A stretch of DNA of 64,000 bases from an uncultured Oscillospiraceae bacterium (GCA_934444765.1 CAKSDC010000002.1:62001-126000), one strand, 5' to 3'; numbered from the stretch's first letter, positions 22,518 to 31,612 are shown. The notes: generated by a model from the sequence alone, not told the origin. Program-made: numbers and translations.

Positions 22518-25112
22518 ATGTCAAATTCAAAAGCTAAAGGATTTAAGGCAATGGCTATAGCTTGTGCAGTACTACTAACTTGTGCTACTGCTCAAATGTT
22601 TTCATCAATAGCCTACACTACAGTTAATGCCGAAACTATATCTTCTAAATACGAAGTAGAAAAGAATACCGATGGTACTACTACTGGTAAAATCCATATA
22701 GATACTACTTCTGTTACTGCTGGTACTGTTACTGTTACACTATCTGGTGGACAAGCTGGTGCTACCACTTCTGGTGAAGTAGGCTATTGGGACGCTGCTG
22801 CTTCTAAGTGGGTAGGTAAAGTAGATACTTGGGAAGAACAAAAGTTCGACGAAAGCGGAAAGCTATCCGTAGTAGTTAAAGTTCCAAGTGGCGTTAGCGA
22901 CGTTCAAATTATGCTAACATACTATGCTGACTGGTCTACTGGTACTGAAAATCTATTAGATAAGAACTCCATAAAGGTTTCAAGTGTAGAAACTGGTGGA
23001 ACTTCTACTGATAAACCTACTAATCCTACAGACCCTACAAACCCAACCGACCCTACTAATCCATCTAAACCTGGTAATGACAAGACTACCAGTGGTAAGG
23101 TTACTACTGGCGACTCTCTATCAGGTTGGTTCGATATTACCGAAGGTACAGAGTGCAACAACACTTCTAACGTAGTAAGTAGTTCTTCTTCTGGCGAAAC
23201 TAAGACTGTTACTCTAAAACAAGGCGGTCAATGGTCATCCTATGATGAAGGCAACGAACCTATAGTATTAGACCAAACTTATGAACCAGAAAAGGACGCA
23301 GACGGTAACGACGTATACGAAACCGACAGCGACAACGAAAAGATTACTAACAGCAACAACTTTAGATTTGCTGAAGACTTTGGTATTCCTACTGGTGTAA
23401 CTGTTGACCACTGTAGATTTACTTTTGAAAGCGACGAACCTATGTACGAAGCGCAATTCGGTGCTGGTATCTCTGTACAAAAGGGTAGCGAAATAGCTAA
23501 TAGCGGTTCTACTGAAAAAGCAAGCATGATGTGGTTCAACGAAAGCGGTACTGTAGGTGGCGAAGAATATGCTACTATCAAGAACGACAACGGCAAGAAC
23601 TACGGCGGTTTTGACTACATAGCTGGCGAAGCTGGTACTCAATACATTCAAGCACAATGGGACGTATATGACGACGTTAAACCTTTCGTAGTTACTGACG
23701 CTTGGAGCAGTGTATCCGCTCAATACTGGTATGGTGTAAACCCTGCTGACTATGCTGAATCTGAAAGTCCAGAACTAAAGCCTGTTAAAGTAAACATTAC
23801 TGAAGCTACTTGCACTTATACTATGGACGAAACTTACGACTACTCCGATACTATCAGCAAGGACGTAAACGAAACTCTAAACATGGGCGACACTTATGAA
23901 ATCGGTCTATCTGACTTAGGTCTAACTAACGATGACGTTATAGGTGCAGTTACTATTAAGGTTTCAGGTAACGGTTCTGATATCGGTAAGCTAATAGCTT
24001 CTTGGGGTGTATCTGTAAGTGATGACTACGCTGGTAGCTCCACTACTGACAAGAACTGGTATCAAGGTGCTAACATCTACTATGAAGACTGTAGCGATAC
24101 TTACGAAATCACTTGGGTAATCCCTCGTGAATTTAGAAACTACGTAAAGGCTGACTATGACGCTAAGGTAAACTTCGGTGCTTACTATGCAGGTGCTGGT
24201 GAAAACGCTCTATCTAACCTAACTATTCAGTCCGTATCCGTTGACTACTTAAAGGCTCCAGAAGTTACTACTACTCCTGAACCAGAAGTTACTACTACCG
24301 CTCCTACTCTACCTGACGACGTTAAGAAGGGCGACGTTATCAAGTTTGAAGGCAAGACTGTAGACCCTAACGATGAAGACAACCACAACTTTGAAATTCC
24401 TATAGTAGACCTACTTCCAGAAGGTTACAACCCTACTACAGATAACATAGTAGCCGTAACATTCACAGTAAGTTCCACCGAAGAGATGGAAAAGTACGTT
24501 GGTGCTTGTGGCGTAAGCGTATCTGCTGATTGCCCTAAGGGTAAGGATTACTGGTATCAAGACGAAGACTTTACAGTAAACGAAAAGGGTAAGAATTTAA
24601 CGTTCACTTGGTACGTTCCAGCTGATATTCAAGACTACATTCAAGAAGACCAATACGGCAAGATAAACCTTGGTGCTTGGTACACTGGTACTGATAACGT
24701 AACTCTTGAAAGTGCTTATATTACATACGTTTCTAACGGTGAAGTTACCACTACTACAGAAGTAACTACTACTCCTGACGTTACTACTACTACTTCCGAA
24801 GAACCTACTACTACCACTACTGCTGAACCTACTACTACTACAGTAACTACTACTACTTCTAAAGATGATACCACTACTACTACTGCTAATCCTGATGCTG
24901 ACATAGTTTGGGGCGACGCTAACGTAGACGGTAAAGTTTCTACTGCTGACCTATTAGCTCTTAAAAAGCATCTACTCGGTGTTAGTGAACTTACTCAACA
25001 AGGTATGGTTAACATAGATATTACTCACGATAAAAAGGTTGCTACTTCCGACTTATTAAAGTTAAAGAAGTATCTACTTGGAACTATCACTCAAGACGAC
25101 TTAGCTAAATAA
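22518..25112 (+). CDS. Secreted non-catalytic multimodular protein with C-terminal dockerin
   Basis: 864 residues. The signal peptide (KAMAIACAVLLTCATAQMFSS) ends near NAET. Module A (about 38-155) contains GEVGYWDAAASKW and matches the second beta module of the GH9 enzyme. A Pro/Thr linker with TNPTDPTNP repeats follows. Module B (about 200-410) is new to me. Modules C (about 425-575) and D (about 600-745) are related to each other, sharing GVSVS, WYQ and a final NFGAYYAG or NLGAWYTG strand. A Thr-rich tract leads to a dockerin (about 796-855) with DANVDGKVSTADLLALKKHL and DITHDKKVATSDLLKLKKYL. No glycosidase signature is visible, so a carbohydrate-binding or scaffold-accessory role is inferred. 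Confidence 0.85.
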   Translation: MSNSKAKGFKAMAIACAVLLTCATAQMFSSIAYTTVNAETISSKYEVEKNTDGTTTGKIHIDTTSVTAGTVTVTLSGGQAGATTSGEVGYWDAAASKWVGKVDTWEEQKFDESGKLSVVVKVPSGVSDVQIMLTYYADWSTGTENLLDKNSIKVSSVETGGTSTDKPTNPTDPTNPTDPTNPSKPGNDKTTSGKVTTGDSLSGWFDITEGTECNNTSNVVSSSSSGETKTVTLKQGGQWSSYDEGNEPIVLDQTYEPEKDADGNDVYETDSDNEKITNSNNFRFAEDFGIPTGVTVDHCRFTFESDEPMYEAQFGAGISVQKGSEIANSGSTEKASMMWFNESGTVGGEEYATIKNDNGKNYGGFDYIAGEAGTQYIQAQWDVYDDVKPFVVTDAWSSVSAQYWYGVNPADYAESESPELKPVKVNITEATCTYTMDETYDYSDTISKDVNETLNMGDTYEIGLSDLGLTNDDVIGAVTIKVSGNGSDIGKLIASWGVSVSDDYAGSSTTDKNWYQGANIYYEDCSDTYEITWVIPREFRNYVKADYDAKVNFGAYYAGAGENALSNLTIQSVSVDYLKAPEVTTTPEPEVTTTAPTLPDDVKKGDVIKFEGKTVDPNDEDNHNFEIPIVDLLPEGYNPTTDNIVAVTFTVSSTEEMEKYVGACGVSVSADCPKGKDYWYQDEDFTVNEKGKNLTFTWYVPADIQDYIQEDQYGKINLGAWYTGTDNVTLESAYITYVSNGEVTTTTEVTTTPDVTTTTSEEPTTTTTAEPTTTTVTTTTSKDDTTTTTANPDADIVWGDANVDGKVSTADLLALKKHLLGVSELTQQGMVNIDITHDKKVATSDLLKLKKYLLGTITQDDLAK

Positions 25113-25133
25113 CATTACACAAAATTATCTTAA

Positions 25134-25174
25134 TAAAAAAAGATAGCTTACTATAATAGTAGGCTATCTTTTTT
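25134..25174. terminator. Terminator after the dockerin gene
   Basis: AAAAAAGATAGC / GCTATCTTTTTT hairpin, usable in both directions. Confidence 0.88.
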
Positions 25175-25189
25175 ATCGTTTTCACAGTA

Positions 25190-25230
25190 TAAAAAGATAG
25201 TACCTATTGAGCATACGTTCAATAGGTACT
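25190..25230 (-). terminator. Terminator of pnp
   Basis: AGTACCTATTGA / TCAATAGGTACT, 12 bp perfect, followed on the minus strand by a T-rich tract (ATCTTTTT). Confidence 0.75.
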
Positions 25231-25256
25231 GTGTATATTATATCATACGATAGTAA

Positions 25257-27374
25257 TTACTTCTTTTTTCTTTTAGCTTCTAAGTCAGCTAAAGCGTCTT
25301 TTCTGGAAAGGTTAATTCTACCTTGCTTGTCTATTTCCATAACCTTAACGATAATTTCATCGCCGATAGATACTACGTCTTCTACGTTTTCAACTCTACC
25401 CTTATCAAGTTTAGAAATGTGTACTAAACCGTCCTTACCAGGAGCGATTTCTACAAAAGCACCGAAGTTCATAATTCTAACTACCTTGCCCTTGTATATA
25501 GCACCAACTTCAGGGTCATTAGCTATAGTTTCGACTATCTGTAGAGCCTTATTAGTCTTTTCGCTATCTATACCGCTAATGAATACGCTACCGTCATCGT
25601 TGATATCTATCTTAACGTCGCAATCGGCAGAAATCTTTTGGATAACCTTACCACCTTGACCGATAACTTCTCTAATCTTGTCTACAGGAATTTTAGTCTG
25701 TAGCATCTTAGGAGCGTACTTGCTAACGTCTTTTCTTGGTTCAGGGATAGCCTTTAGCATAATCTCATCAAGAATGTAGTCTCTTGCCTTGTGAGTTTTA
25801 GCGAAAGCCTCTTTAATGATATCGTAAGTAAGACCGTCTACTTTAATATCTACTTGGATAGCAGTAATACCCTTATGAGTACCACCAACTTTGAAGTCCA
25901 TATCGCCAAAGAAGTCTTCTAAACCTTGGATATCTACCATAGTCATAAATTCGTCGCTATCTGGCTTAGTAATAAGACCGCAAGATATACCAGCTACAGG
26001 AGCTTTAATAGGTACGCCAGCGTCCATAAGTGCTAATGTAGAACCACATATAGAACCTTGTGAAGTAGAACCGTTAGAAGATAGTACTTCAGAAACTAAT
26101 CTAAGTGCATATGGGAACTCCTCAACGGAAGGTAGTACAGGAACTAAAGCCTTTTCAGCTAAAGCACCATGACCAATTTCACGTCTACCAGGACCACGGC
26201 TTGGTTTAGTTTCGCCTACTGAATAGCTTGGGAAGTTGTAGTGGTGCATATAACGTCTGCTATCTTCTTCATCAAGACCGTCAATCTTCTGTGATTCAGA
26301 TACAGGACCTAAAGTAGCTATAGTTAATACTTGAGTTTGACCTCTTGTAAATAAGCCTGAACCGTGTACTCTTGGTAGTAGACCTACTTCAGCGGAAAGA
26401 GGTCTAATTTCGTCTATACCTCTACCGTCTACACGCTTACCTTCATATAGCCAATTTCTAACTATCTTCTTTTGTAGCTTGTAGATACATTCATCTATCA
26501 TTAGTTCCTTTTCAGGATATAGTTCATCAAACTTAGCGTGGATATCGTCTTTAATAGGAGTTAGTCTTTCCTCACGAACGTTCTTATCGTTAGTATCTAA
26601 AGCGAACTTTACTCTATCGGAAGCAAACTCTTCAATAGCGTCGAACATATCGTGGTCTACTTCTTGGGACTCAAACGCAAACTTTTCCTTACCGATTTGT
26701 GCTTGAATATCGCTAATAAAGGATACCATCTTCTTAATCTCTTGGTGACCAGTAACGATAGCCTGTAACATAGTATCGTCGTCTACTTCGTTAGCACCTG
26801 CTTCTATCATAACTATCTTTTCCATAGAGCCAGCAACTGTTAGGTTAAGGTCAGACTTACCACGTTCTTCAAGATTAGGGTTAAGAACTATCTTACCGTC
26901 TACTAAACCTACGCTGATACCAGCAATAGGACCATTCCAAGGGATATCGGAGATAGATATAGCTATAGAAGTAGCTATTAAACCAGTAATTTCAGGAGAG
27001 CAATCAGGGTCTACGGCTAATACGGTCATAACTACCGAAACGTCGTTTCTCATATCCTTAGGGAATAAAGGTCTAATAGGACGGTCTACCATTCTTGAAG
27101 TTAGTATAGCCTTTTCGGAAGGTTTACCTTCTCTTTTAGTAAAAGAGCCTGGTATCTTACCTACTGAATACATTCTTTCTTCATAGTCTACAGATAGAGG
27201 GAAAAAGTCCACACCCTCTCTTGGCTTAGCACTTGCAGTAACGTTAGCCATTACTACGGTTTCGCCATAGTGTACCCAACAAGAACCGTTAGAAAGTTCA
27301 CAAGTCTTACCAGTTTCAACGACTAATTTTCTACCTGCAAAGGTAGTTTCAAAAGTTTTATAGTTTTCAAACAT
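25257..27374 (-). CDS. pnp: Polynucleotide phosphorylase
   Basis: A 3'-5' phosphorolytic exoribonuclease and component of mRNA decay. Two RNase PH domains (the first starts GRKLVVETGKTC; the second carries GRGIDEIRPLSAEVGLLPRVHG and the catalytic MVDIQGLEDFFGDMDFKVGGT) are followed by a KH domain (about 555-615, VIGQGGKVIQKI) and a C-terminal S1 domain (about 620-690, VVRIMNFGAFVEIAPGKDGLVHISKL). The 705 residues are full length. GGGAGGA precedes the ATG. It lies downstream of rpsO with structured leaders between, the classic arrangement in which PNPase autoregulates its own message. Confidence 0.97.
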   Translation of the reverse strand: MFENYKTFETTFAGRKLVVETGKTCELSNGSCWVHYGETVVMANVTASAKPREGVDFFPLSVDYEERMYSVGKIPGSFTKREGKPSEKAILTSRMVDRPIRPLFPKDMRNDVSVVMTVLAVDPDCSPEITGLIATSIAISISDIPWNGPIAGISVGLVDGKIVLNPNLEERGKSDLNLTVAGSMEKIVMIEAGANEVDDDTMLQAIVTGHQEIKKMVSFISDIQAQIGKEKFAFESQEVDHDMFDAIEEFASDRVKFALDTNDKNVREERLTPIKDDIHAKFDELYPEKELMIDECIYKLQKKIVRNWLYEGKRVDGRGIDEIRPLSAEVGLLPRVHGSGLFTRGQTQVLTIATLGPVSESQKIDGLDEEDSRRYMHHYNFPSYSVGETKPSRGPGRREIGHGALAEKALVPVLPSVEEFPYALRLVSEVLSSNGSTSQGSICGSTLALMDAGVPIKAPVAGISCGLITKPDSDEFMTMVDIQGLEDFFGDMDFKVGGTHKGITAIQVDIKVDGLTYDIIKEAFAKTHKARDYILDEIMLKAIPEPRKDVSKYAPKMLQTKIPVDKIREVIGQGGKVIQKISADCDVKIDINDDGSVFISGIDSEKTNKALQIVETIANDPEVGAIYKGKVVRIMNFGAFVEIAPGKDGLVHISKLDKGRVENVEDVVSIGDEIIVKVMEIDKQGRINLSRKDALADLEAKRKKK

Positions 27375-27399
27375 ATTTTGACAATTCCTCCCATGTGCC

Positions 27400-27474
27400 G
27401 ACTACAGAAGGTAGACGATAAAAAGCACTATTTTGAATAATATATATACTCTTTATCCTCCAACTTCTGAAGTC
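27400..27474 (-). promoter_or_regulatory. pnp leader long-range stem
   Basis: In the minus-strand RNA GACTTCAGAAG pairs with CTTCTGTAGTC (11 positions, one mismatch) around a 53-base loop, ending just before the pnp ribosome site. It resembles the double-stranded pnp leader cut by RNase III in other bacteria; that role is inferred. Confidence 0.5.
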
Positions 27475-27510
27475 TGCAACTAAATATTAAGTTCAAACAG
27501 ATTGTATAAT

Positions 27511-27542
27511 GGGCAGAAAGGTACAAGACTACCCTACTGCCC
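27511..27542 (-). promoter_or_regulatory. rpsO-pnp intercistronic double-stem hairpin
   Basis: GGGCAG / CTGCCC encloses a second stem, GGTA / TACC. There is only weak T-content after it, so it may be a processing site or a leaky terminator between rpsO and pnp. Confidence 0.6.
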
Positions 27543-27564
27543 CAAGGTATACGTATTAAATGGA

Positions 27565-27831
27565 CTACTTTCTTAGACCAAGCTTTTCGATAGTAGCACG
27601 ATATCTGTTGATATCTTTCTTAGCTAAGTAGTTAAGAAGATTTCTTCTCTTACCAACCATCTTTAATAGACCTCTACGGCTGTGGTGGTCGTTCTTATAA
27701 GTTTTTAAGTGTTGAGTAAGGTCGTTAATTCTCTTAGTTAGAATAGCAATCTGTACTTCTGGAGAACCAGTATCGGTATCATGCTTTCTGTTAGCTTCGA
27801 TAACAGCAGCCTTTTCTTCTTTTCTCATCAT
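27565..27831 (-). CDS. rpsO: 30S ribosomal protein S15
   Basis: It binds 16S rRNA early in small-subunit assembly. The 88 residues are the usual length, with signatures DTGSPEVQIAILTKRI, HHSRRGLLKMVGKRRNLLNYL and INRYRATIEKLGLRK. The ATG has GAGGTG eight bases upstream. The 109-nt leader with a terminal stem (27871-27934) is probably where S15 binds its own mRNA. It is cotranscribed with pnp, which lies 190 bp downstream. Confidence 0.98.
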   Translation of the reverse strand: MMRKEEKAAVIEANRKHDTDTGSPEVQIAILTKRINDLTQHLKTYKNDHHSRRGLLKMVGKRRNLLNYLAKKDINRYRATIEKLGLRK

Positions 27832-27870
27832 GATAAAAGCACCTCTTTAAAAAAATTTAAAATATATCTG

Positions 27871-27934
27871 ATGTTCTGAGACAAAGGTAGGTACATTCCG
27901 CAAGTATACGGCTAAATCCCAAGCCTAAGAACAT
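27871..27934 (-). promoter_or_regulatory. rpsO mRNA leader structure (candidate S15 autoregulatory site)
   Basis: ATGTTCT and AGAACAT close a roughly 64-nt element (with TTAGGCTTGGG and GGTAGGTA inside) between the promoter and the rpsO ribosome site. S15 leaders are variable across phyla, so this is assigned by position and structure. Confidence 0.5.
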
Positions 27935-27946
27935 AGAACACTAAAT

Positions 27947-27975
27947 ATTATATCATCAATAGGTTTAATTGTAAA
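27947..27975 (-). promoter_or_regulatory. Promoter of rpsO-pnp
   Basis: TTTACA, 17 bases, TATAAT on the minus strand. Confidence 0.8.
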
Positions 27976-28054
27976 GAATTTTTTTATTAACTTTTTGTAA
28001 ACAATTTTTTCATGGCTTGAACTACACTATAATAGTATCTTTTAATAATTTTGT

Positions 28055-28083
28055 TTGACTTTTTTTTGATAATATGGTAATAT
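28055..28083 (+). promoter_or_regulatory. Promoter of the DivIVA-like gene
   Basis: TTGACT, 17 bases, TAATAT. Two small leader hairpins follow at 28092-28117 (ATAGGTT / AACCTAT) and 28127-28150 (GAGTATC / GATACaCTC). Confidence 0.65.
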
Positions 28084-28179
28084 ATTATAGAATAGGTTTG
28101 TACAGTATGTAACCTATACAAGCTATGAGTATCTGTTATGGGATACACTCAAACATTTTTATAAAGGGAGTATTGGAAT

Positions 28180-29745
28180 ATGTCTAACGATATTAATATG
28201 TTACGTGAAACCAAACTTGGTCAAAAAGGTTACGTAAAAGAAGACGTTACCAGCTTTTTTGAAGAACTTCAAGACAAGATTGATAGACTTGAAAAAGACT
28301 TAAGAGACGCCGAAGAAAACTCTAACGGAAACGGTGCAGATACCAAACAGTTAGAAAGTATTATAGACTCATTAAACGAAAAACTAAGAGTTAGCGATGT
28401 TACTCTCGCTAACGAAAGACAGGCTCACGAACGTGACCGCCAAGAGTTTGAAGTTAAACTAAAAAAACTATCTGGTGGTATTAGCCCAGAGTTAGAAAGT
28501 AAACTAAAGGAAAAAGACGAACTTTTAAGCCAAAAAGATGACGAACTCATACTAATGCAAGAAAAACTTCAACAGGTTAAGGATATCTTTATCGAAAAAG
28601 ATGATACTATAACTTCCCTTGAAGAAGAAAATACTACTTTAAAAGAACAGATAGTTCAAATTAAAGAAGAACAGAACAACGTATCCTCTAAACAGGTTGA
28701 GGAACTTAACAAGCTAAATACTGACCTAACTACCGAAGTAGAAAATCTTAAACAAGAAAACAAGCTACTATCTTCTAAGTTAGAAGAACTTACCGATAGC
28801 GACGACTTAGCAAAGGCTAAAAAGTTAATAGCTACTGTAGAAGAACTCAACGATAACGTTAAGTCTCTATCCGAAAATGAGTTCGTTAGCAAGACTATGA
28901 AAGCGATATTAGATACTGCTAATCTTACTGCTAAAACTCAAACAGATACTGCTAAAACTGAAGCAGAAAGCATAAAGGCAGAAGCAGAAGAAGTTAAGTC
29001 TAAAGCATTAGAAGAAGCAGATAAGATTATCACTGACGCTAAGTTGGAAGCAGACAAGACTATCCAAAATGCACAAACTGAAGCAGAAAACATCATCAAC
29101 GAAGCTAAAGTTTCCGCTAACGAAAAGGCTGAAGCCATCAATAAAAAGTCCGAAGATATGGAAACTGCTACTAAGGACTTCAAGAGTATTATACTATCTC
29201 AGATTGGATACATAAATGAAAGTCTATGCTCTGTAATAGAGTTAGTAAACTCCACATCAGAAAAGGTTAGCGAAGTTAAAGAAAAGGTAGAAGACAATGA
29301 ACCTCTTACTTCTCTATTAGAAAGTCTACCTAAGGCAGAAGTTGAAGAAGTCTCTACTCCTGAACCTGAAACTTCTGTGGAAGAAGAAGCCAAAACAGAC
29401 GAAACTTCTATTCAAGAAGATATCACAGAAGAAGTTAAACCTAACGTATCACAGGATATAGATACTATATCTGTACCTACTTTAGATAGTTTAGATAGTA
29501 TTCAAACTGAACCAGTTAAGGAAAGTCCTAAAAAGATATTAGACCTTGACGACTTAGACGATGACCTATCTCAATTTATGTACAAGCCTAAAGATACCCC
29601 TAAAGATACTTTTAACGAAGACTATGTACCACACAAAACTCAACCTATAAAGTTAGACGGTATAGATGACGACTTCTTAAAGGCTTTAGAAGACTCTCTT
29701 CCAGACGAAACCGAAGAAGAAGATACTACGAAGGAAGTGCAATAA
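28180..29745 (+). CDS. DivIVA-domain long coiled-coil protein
   Basis: 521 acidic residues. The N-terminus, ETKLGQKGYVKEDVTSFFEEL, resembles the membrane-binding DivIVA/GpsB domain. Coiled coil runs from about 30 to 235. An alanine/glutamate-rich stretch (about 245-335; AEAEEVKSKALEEADKII type repeats, as in ATP synthase b or SMC-like stalks) is followed by an unstructured acidic tail with conserved-looking LDDLDDDLSQFMYKP and DDDFLKALEDSLP boxes. Its likely role is in polar or septal organisation. It is three bases upstream of a fumarase-beta-like gene, so the two are cotranslated in an odd pairing. GGGAG precedes the ATG. Confidence 0.75.
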   Translation: MSNDINMLRETKLGQKGYVKEDVTSFFEELQDKIDRLEKDLRDAEENSNGNGADTKQLESIIDSLNEKLRVSDVTLANERQAHERDRQEFEVKLKKLSGGISPELESKLKEKDELLSQKDDELILMQEKLQQVKDIFIEKDDTITSLEEENTTLKEQIVQIKEEQNNVSSKQVEELNKLNTDLTTEVENLKQENKLLSSKLEELTDSDDLAKAKKLIATVEELNDNVKSLSENEFVSKTMKAILDTANLTAKTQTDTAKTEAESIKAEAEEVKSKALEEADKIITDAKLEADKTIQNAQTEAENIINEAKVSANEKAEAINKKSEDMETATKDFKSIILSQIGYINESLCSVIELVNSTSEKVSEVKEKVEDNEPLTSLLESLPKAEVEEVSTPEPETSVEEEAKTDETSIQEDITEEVKPNVSQDIDTISVPTLDSLDSIQTEPVKESPKKILDLDDLDDDLSQFMYKPKDTPKDTFNEDYVPHKTQPIKLDGIDDDFLKALEDSLPDETEEEDTTKEVQ

Positions 29746-29748
29746 TAA

Positions 29749-30306
29749 ATGTCTAACGTAGTAAGAGTGAATACTAACGACCTTAGAAAAGTAATACCTA
29801 CTCTTAAAGTAGGCGATAAGGTTCTATTAAGTGGTACTGTGTACACTTCAAGAGATGCCGCACATAAGAGAATAGTCTCTCTATTAGACGAGGGTAAGCC
29901 TTTACCGTTCGACCTGAAAGACGCTATAATATACTATGCCGGACCTACTCCAGCACCTGCCGATAAACCTATAGGTTCTTGTGGACCTACTACTTCAAGC
30001 AGAATGGATAAGTTCGCCCCTACCCTATTAGACTTAGGTCTATGTGCCATGATAGGCAAAGGTGAAAGAAACAGAGCAGTTCAAGATGCAGTAGTTAGAA
30101 ACAAGGCGATATATCTATGTGCGATAGGTGGTGCGGGAGCTTTAGCTTCACACTGTATAAAGTCTTGTGAAGTGATAGCTTTTGAAGACTTAGGTTGCGA
30201 ATCGGTTAAACGACTAACCGTACAAGATTTTCCATTAACCGTGGCTAACGACTGTTACGGTGGGGATATATTCTCTATGGGAAGAAAGACCTATAGCAAG
30301 GTATAA
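29749..30306 (+). CDS. Class I fumarase / tartrate dehydratase beta subunit
   Basis: A 185-residue Fe-S hydro-lyase beta-subunit (FumB C-terminal family). Signatures are LKVGDKVLLSGTVYTSRDAAHKR, YYAGPTPAP, GSCGPTTSSRMD and MIGKGERN. The enzyme hydrates fumarate to malate together with an alpha subunit that binds the [4Fe-4S] cluster. No alpha-subunit gene is adjacent; only the DivIVA-like gene is upstream and a terminator downstream. The alpha subunit must be elsewhere in the genome, or this is a divergent paralogue. Confidence 0.85.
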   Translation: MSNVVRVNTNDLRKVIPTLKVGDKVLLSGTVYTSRDAAHKRIVSLLDEGKPLPFDLKDAIIYYAGPTPAPADKPIGSCGPTTSSRMDKFAPTLLDLGLCAMIGKGERNRAVQDAVVRNKAIYLCAIGGAGALASHCIKSCEVIAFEDLGCESVKRLTVQDFPLTVANDCYGGDIFSMGRKTYSKV

Positions 30307-30333
30307 AAGTACTATATATATGTAATAATATCT

Positions 30334-30365
30334 ACGGAACGTTATATGCGTTCCGTGATTTTTTT
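30334..30365 (+). terminator. Terminator after the fumarase-like gene
   Basis: ACGGAACG / CGTTCCGT followed by GATTTTTTT. Confidence 0.9.
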
Positions 30366-30387
30366 ATTAAATTTGCTGATATACTAC

Positions 30388-30416
30388 TTGACAAAGTTCT
30401 AAAATTAGTGTATTAT
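30388..30416 (+). promoter_or_regulatory. Promoter of the sigma-H-like gene
   Basis: TTGACA, 17 bases, TATTAT. Confidence 0.85.
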
Positions 30417-30452
30417 TAACTTATTATATGGTGGTATGGTGATTATATAACT

Positions 30453-31064
30453 ATGTATTCAAACTTAAAAGATACCGTGTTTAAAAACTATTCAGATGAA
30501 CAGTTAGTTCCATTAGCTAAAACAGATACTAACGCTTTTAATGAGATAATTTCAAGATACATCGAAAGAATACTAATAAAAGCTAATAAGCTAAGTCAAC
30601 TTAATAGTTATAGGGACGATTTAGTTCAAGAAGGTTTTTTGGGACTTATTAACGCTGTGTACTGCTATAATGCGGATAAAGGTTCCAAATTTTCCTCATT
30701 TGCTGACGTGTGTATACAGAATAAGATGAACACCGCTATTAAAAAAATATACGGTTATATTCCACCTATAGATACCAAAGATAACTACCTATTAAATAAC
30801 TCGGAAGATAACGAGGAAACATCCTTAGACGGTACACCAGAGGATATTTTAATAGAAAAAGAAACGTTCTCTGATATGCTTAAAGTACTATCTAAAAAGC
30901 TATCTAAACGTGAATTTGAAATCTTAATGCTATTTTCTAACGAACTATCGTATGCCGAAATATCTAAAAAGTTAGGTATATCTGTAAAGTCGGTAGATAA
31001 CGCCATTCAGCGTATTAGAAGAAAGATTAAGGTTATCTGGAGCATTCCTCCAAAAAACTTATAA
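30453..31064 (+). CDS. Sigma-70 family factor, sigma-H (Spo0H)-like
   Basis: 203 residues. Region 2 has DDLVQEGFLGLINAVYCYN and FSSFADVCIQNKMNTAIKK. Region 4 has LSKREFEILMLFSNELSYAEISKKLGISVKSVDNAIQRIRRKIK, matching the Spo0H pattern (SVDNAIQR versus SIDNALQR). Sigma-H controls entry to stationary phase and sporulation in bacilli. The match is a family-level call. With sigma-K at 5392 it shows that sporulation-lineage sigma factors are retained. It is transcribed alone from a consensus promoter. Confidence 0.8.
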   Translation: MYSNLKDTVFKNYSDEQLVPLAKTDTNAFNEIISRYIERILIKANKLSQLNSYRDDLVQEGFLGLINAVYCYNADKGSKFSSFADVCIQNKMNTAIKKIYGYIPPIDTKDNYLLNNSEDNEETSLDGTPEDILIEKETFSDMLKVLSKKLSKREFEILMLFSNELSYAEISKKLGISVKSVDNAIQRIRRKIKVIWSIPPKNL

Positions 31065-31225
31065 TATACGGTCCAGTAGCTTAAATAGAGCGTTGTGTAT
31101 TGTTTATTTGTTATATTTAAAAAATATTAATTATTAATGGTTAAATTATATTCAAAGGTGATGGTGTAAGTCCGTCCGTGGTCCACAAACTATATTTTTA
31201 TATCTTACAAAGTGAGGTTTTTTTT

Positions 31226-31516
31226 ATGTATCAAGATAAGATTTTAATCTGTAAGGATTGCGGAAAAGAGTTTACTTTCACCGCTGGTGAACAAGAATTT
31301 TTTGCTGAAAAAGGTTTTTCTAACGAACCACAAAGATGCAAAGAATGTCGTCAAGCAAGAAAGAACGGCGGAAACCGTCCTTCTACTAATAGTACCGAAT
31401 ATTTTGAAACTACTTGCAGTAAGTGTGGTGGCGTAGCTAAGGTTAAGTTCCAACCTAAGGGCGACAGACCAGTATACTGTAGCAAGTGCTTTGCAGAAAT
31501 GAGAAATAGATATTAA
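31226..31516 (+). CDS. Zinc-ribbon domain protein
   Basis: 96 residues with two CxxC pairs: ILICKDCGKEFTFTAGEQEFF with NEPQRCKECR (about 8-46), typical of the zf-trcl family, and a C-terminal TTCSKCGGVAKVKF with VYCSKCFAEM, a CxxD/CxxC-type zinc ribbon. The ATG at 31226 has GTGAGG eight bases upstream and replaces a longer GTG frame from 31178. It is probably a small RNA- or DNA-binding protein, function unknown. The 161-bp leader (31065-31225) has no element I recognise. Confidence 0.85.
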   Translation: MYQDKILICKDCGKEFTFTAGEQEFFAEKGFSNEPQRCKECRQARKNGGNRPSTNSTEYFETTCSKCGGVAKVKFQPKGDRPVYCSKCFAEMRNRY

Positions 31517-31552
31517 TAGTACTATTATCTTAATACTAAAAGATTATAAACT

Positions 31553-31577
31553 GGCGGAACTATATTCCGCCTTGTTT
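31553..31577 (+). terminator. Terminator after the zinc-ribbon gene
   Basis: GGCGGAA / TTCCGCC followed by TTGTTTATT. Confidence 0.75.
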
Positions 31578-31612
31578 ATTAATATTAAAAAATTTTTTGG
31601 AGGTATTTTAAA

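Noticed and set aside
22922..24904. Several minus-strand open frames inside the 22518-25112 gene
   Set aside because: They are shadows of the biased codons of the real gene, rich in Val and Ser and without ribosome sites.
31065..31225. Possible structured RNA before the zinc-ribbon gene (GTCCGTCCGTGGTCCAC)
   Set aside because: The pairing is short and ambiguous and fits no known riboswitch or RNA class.
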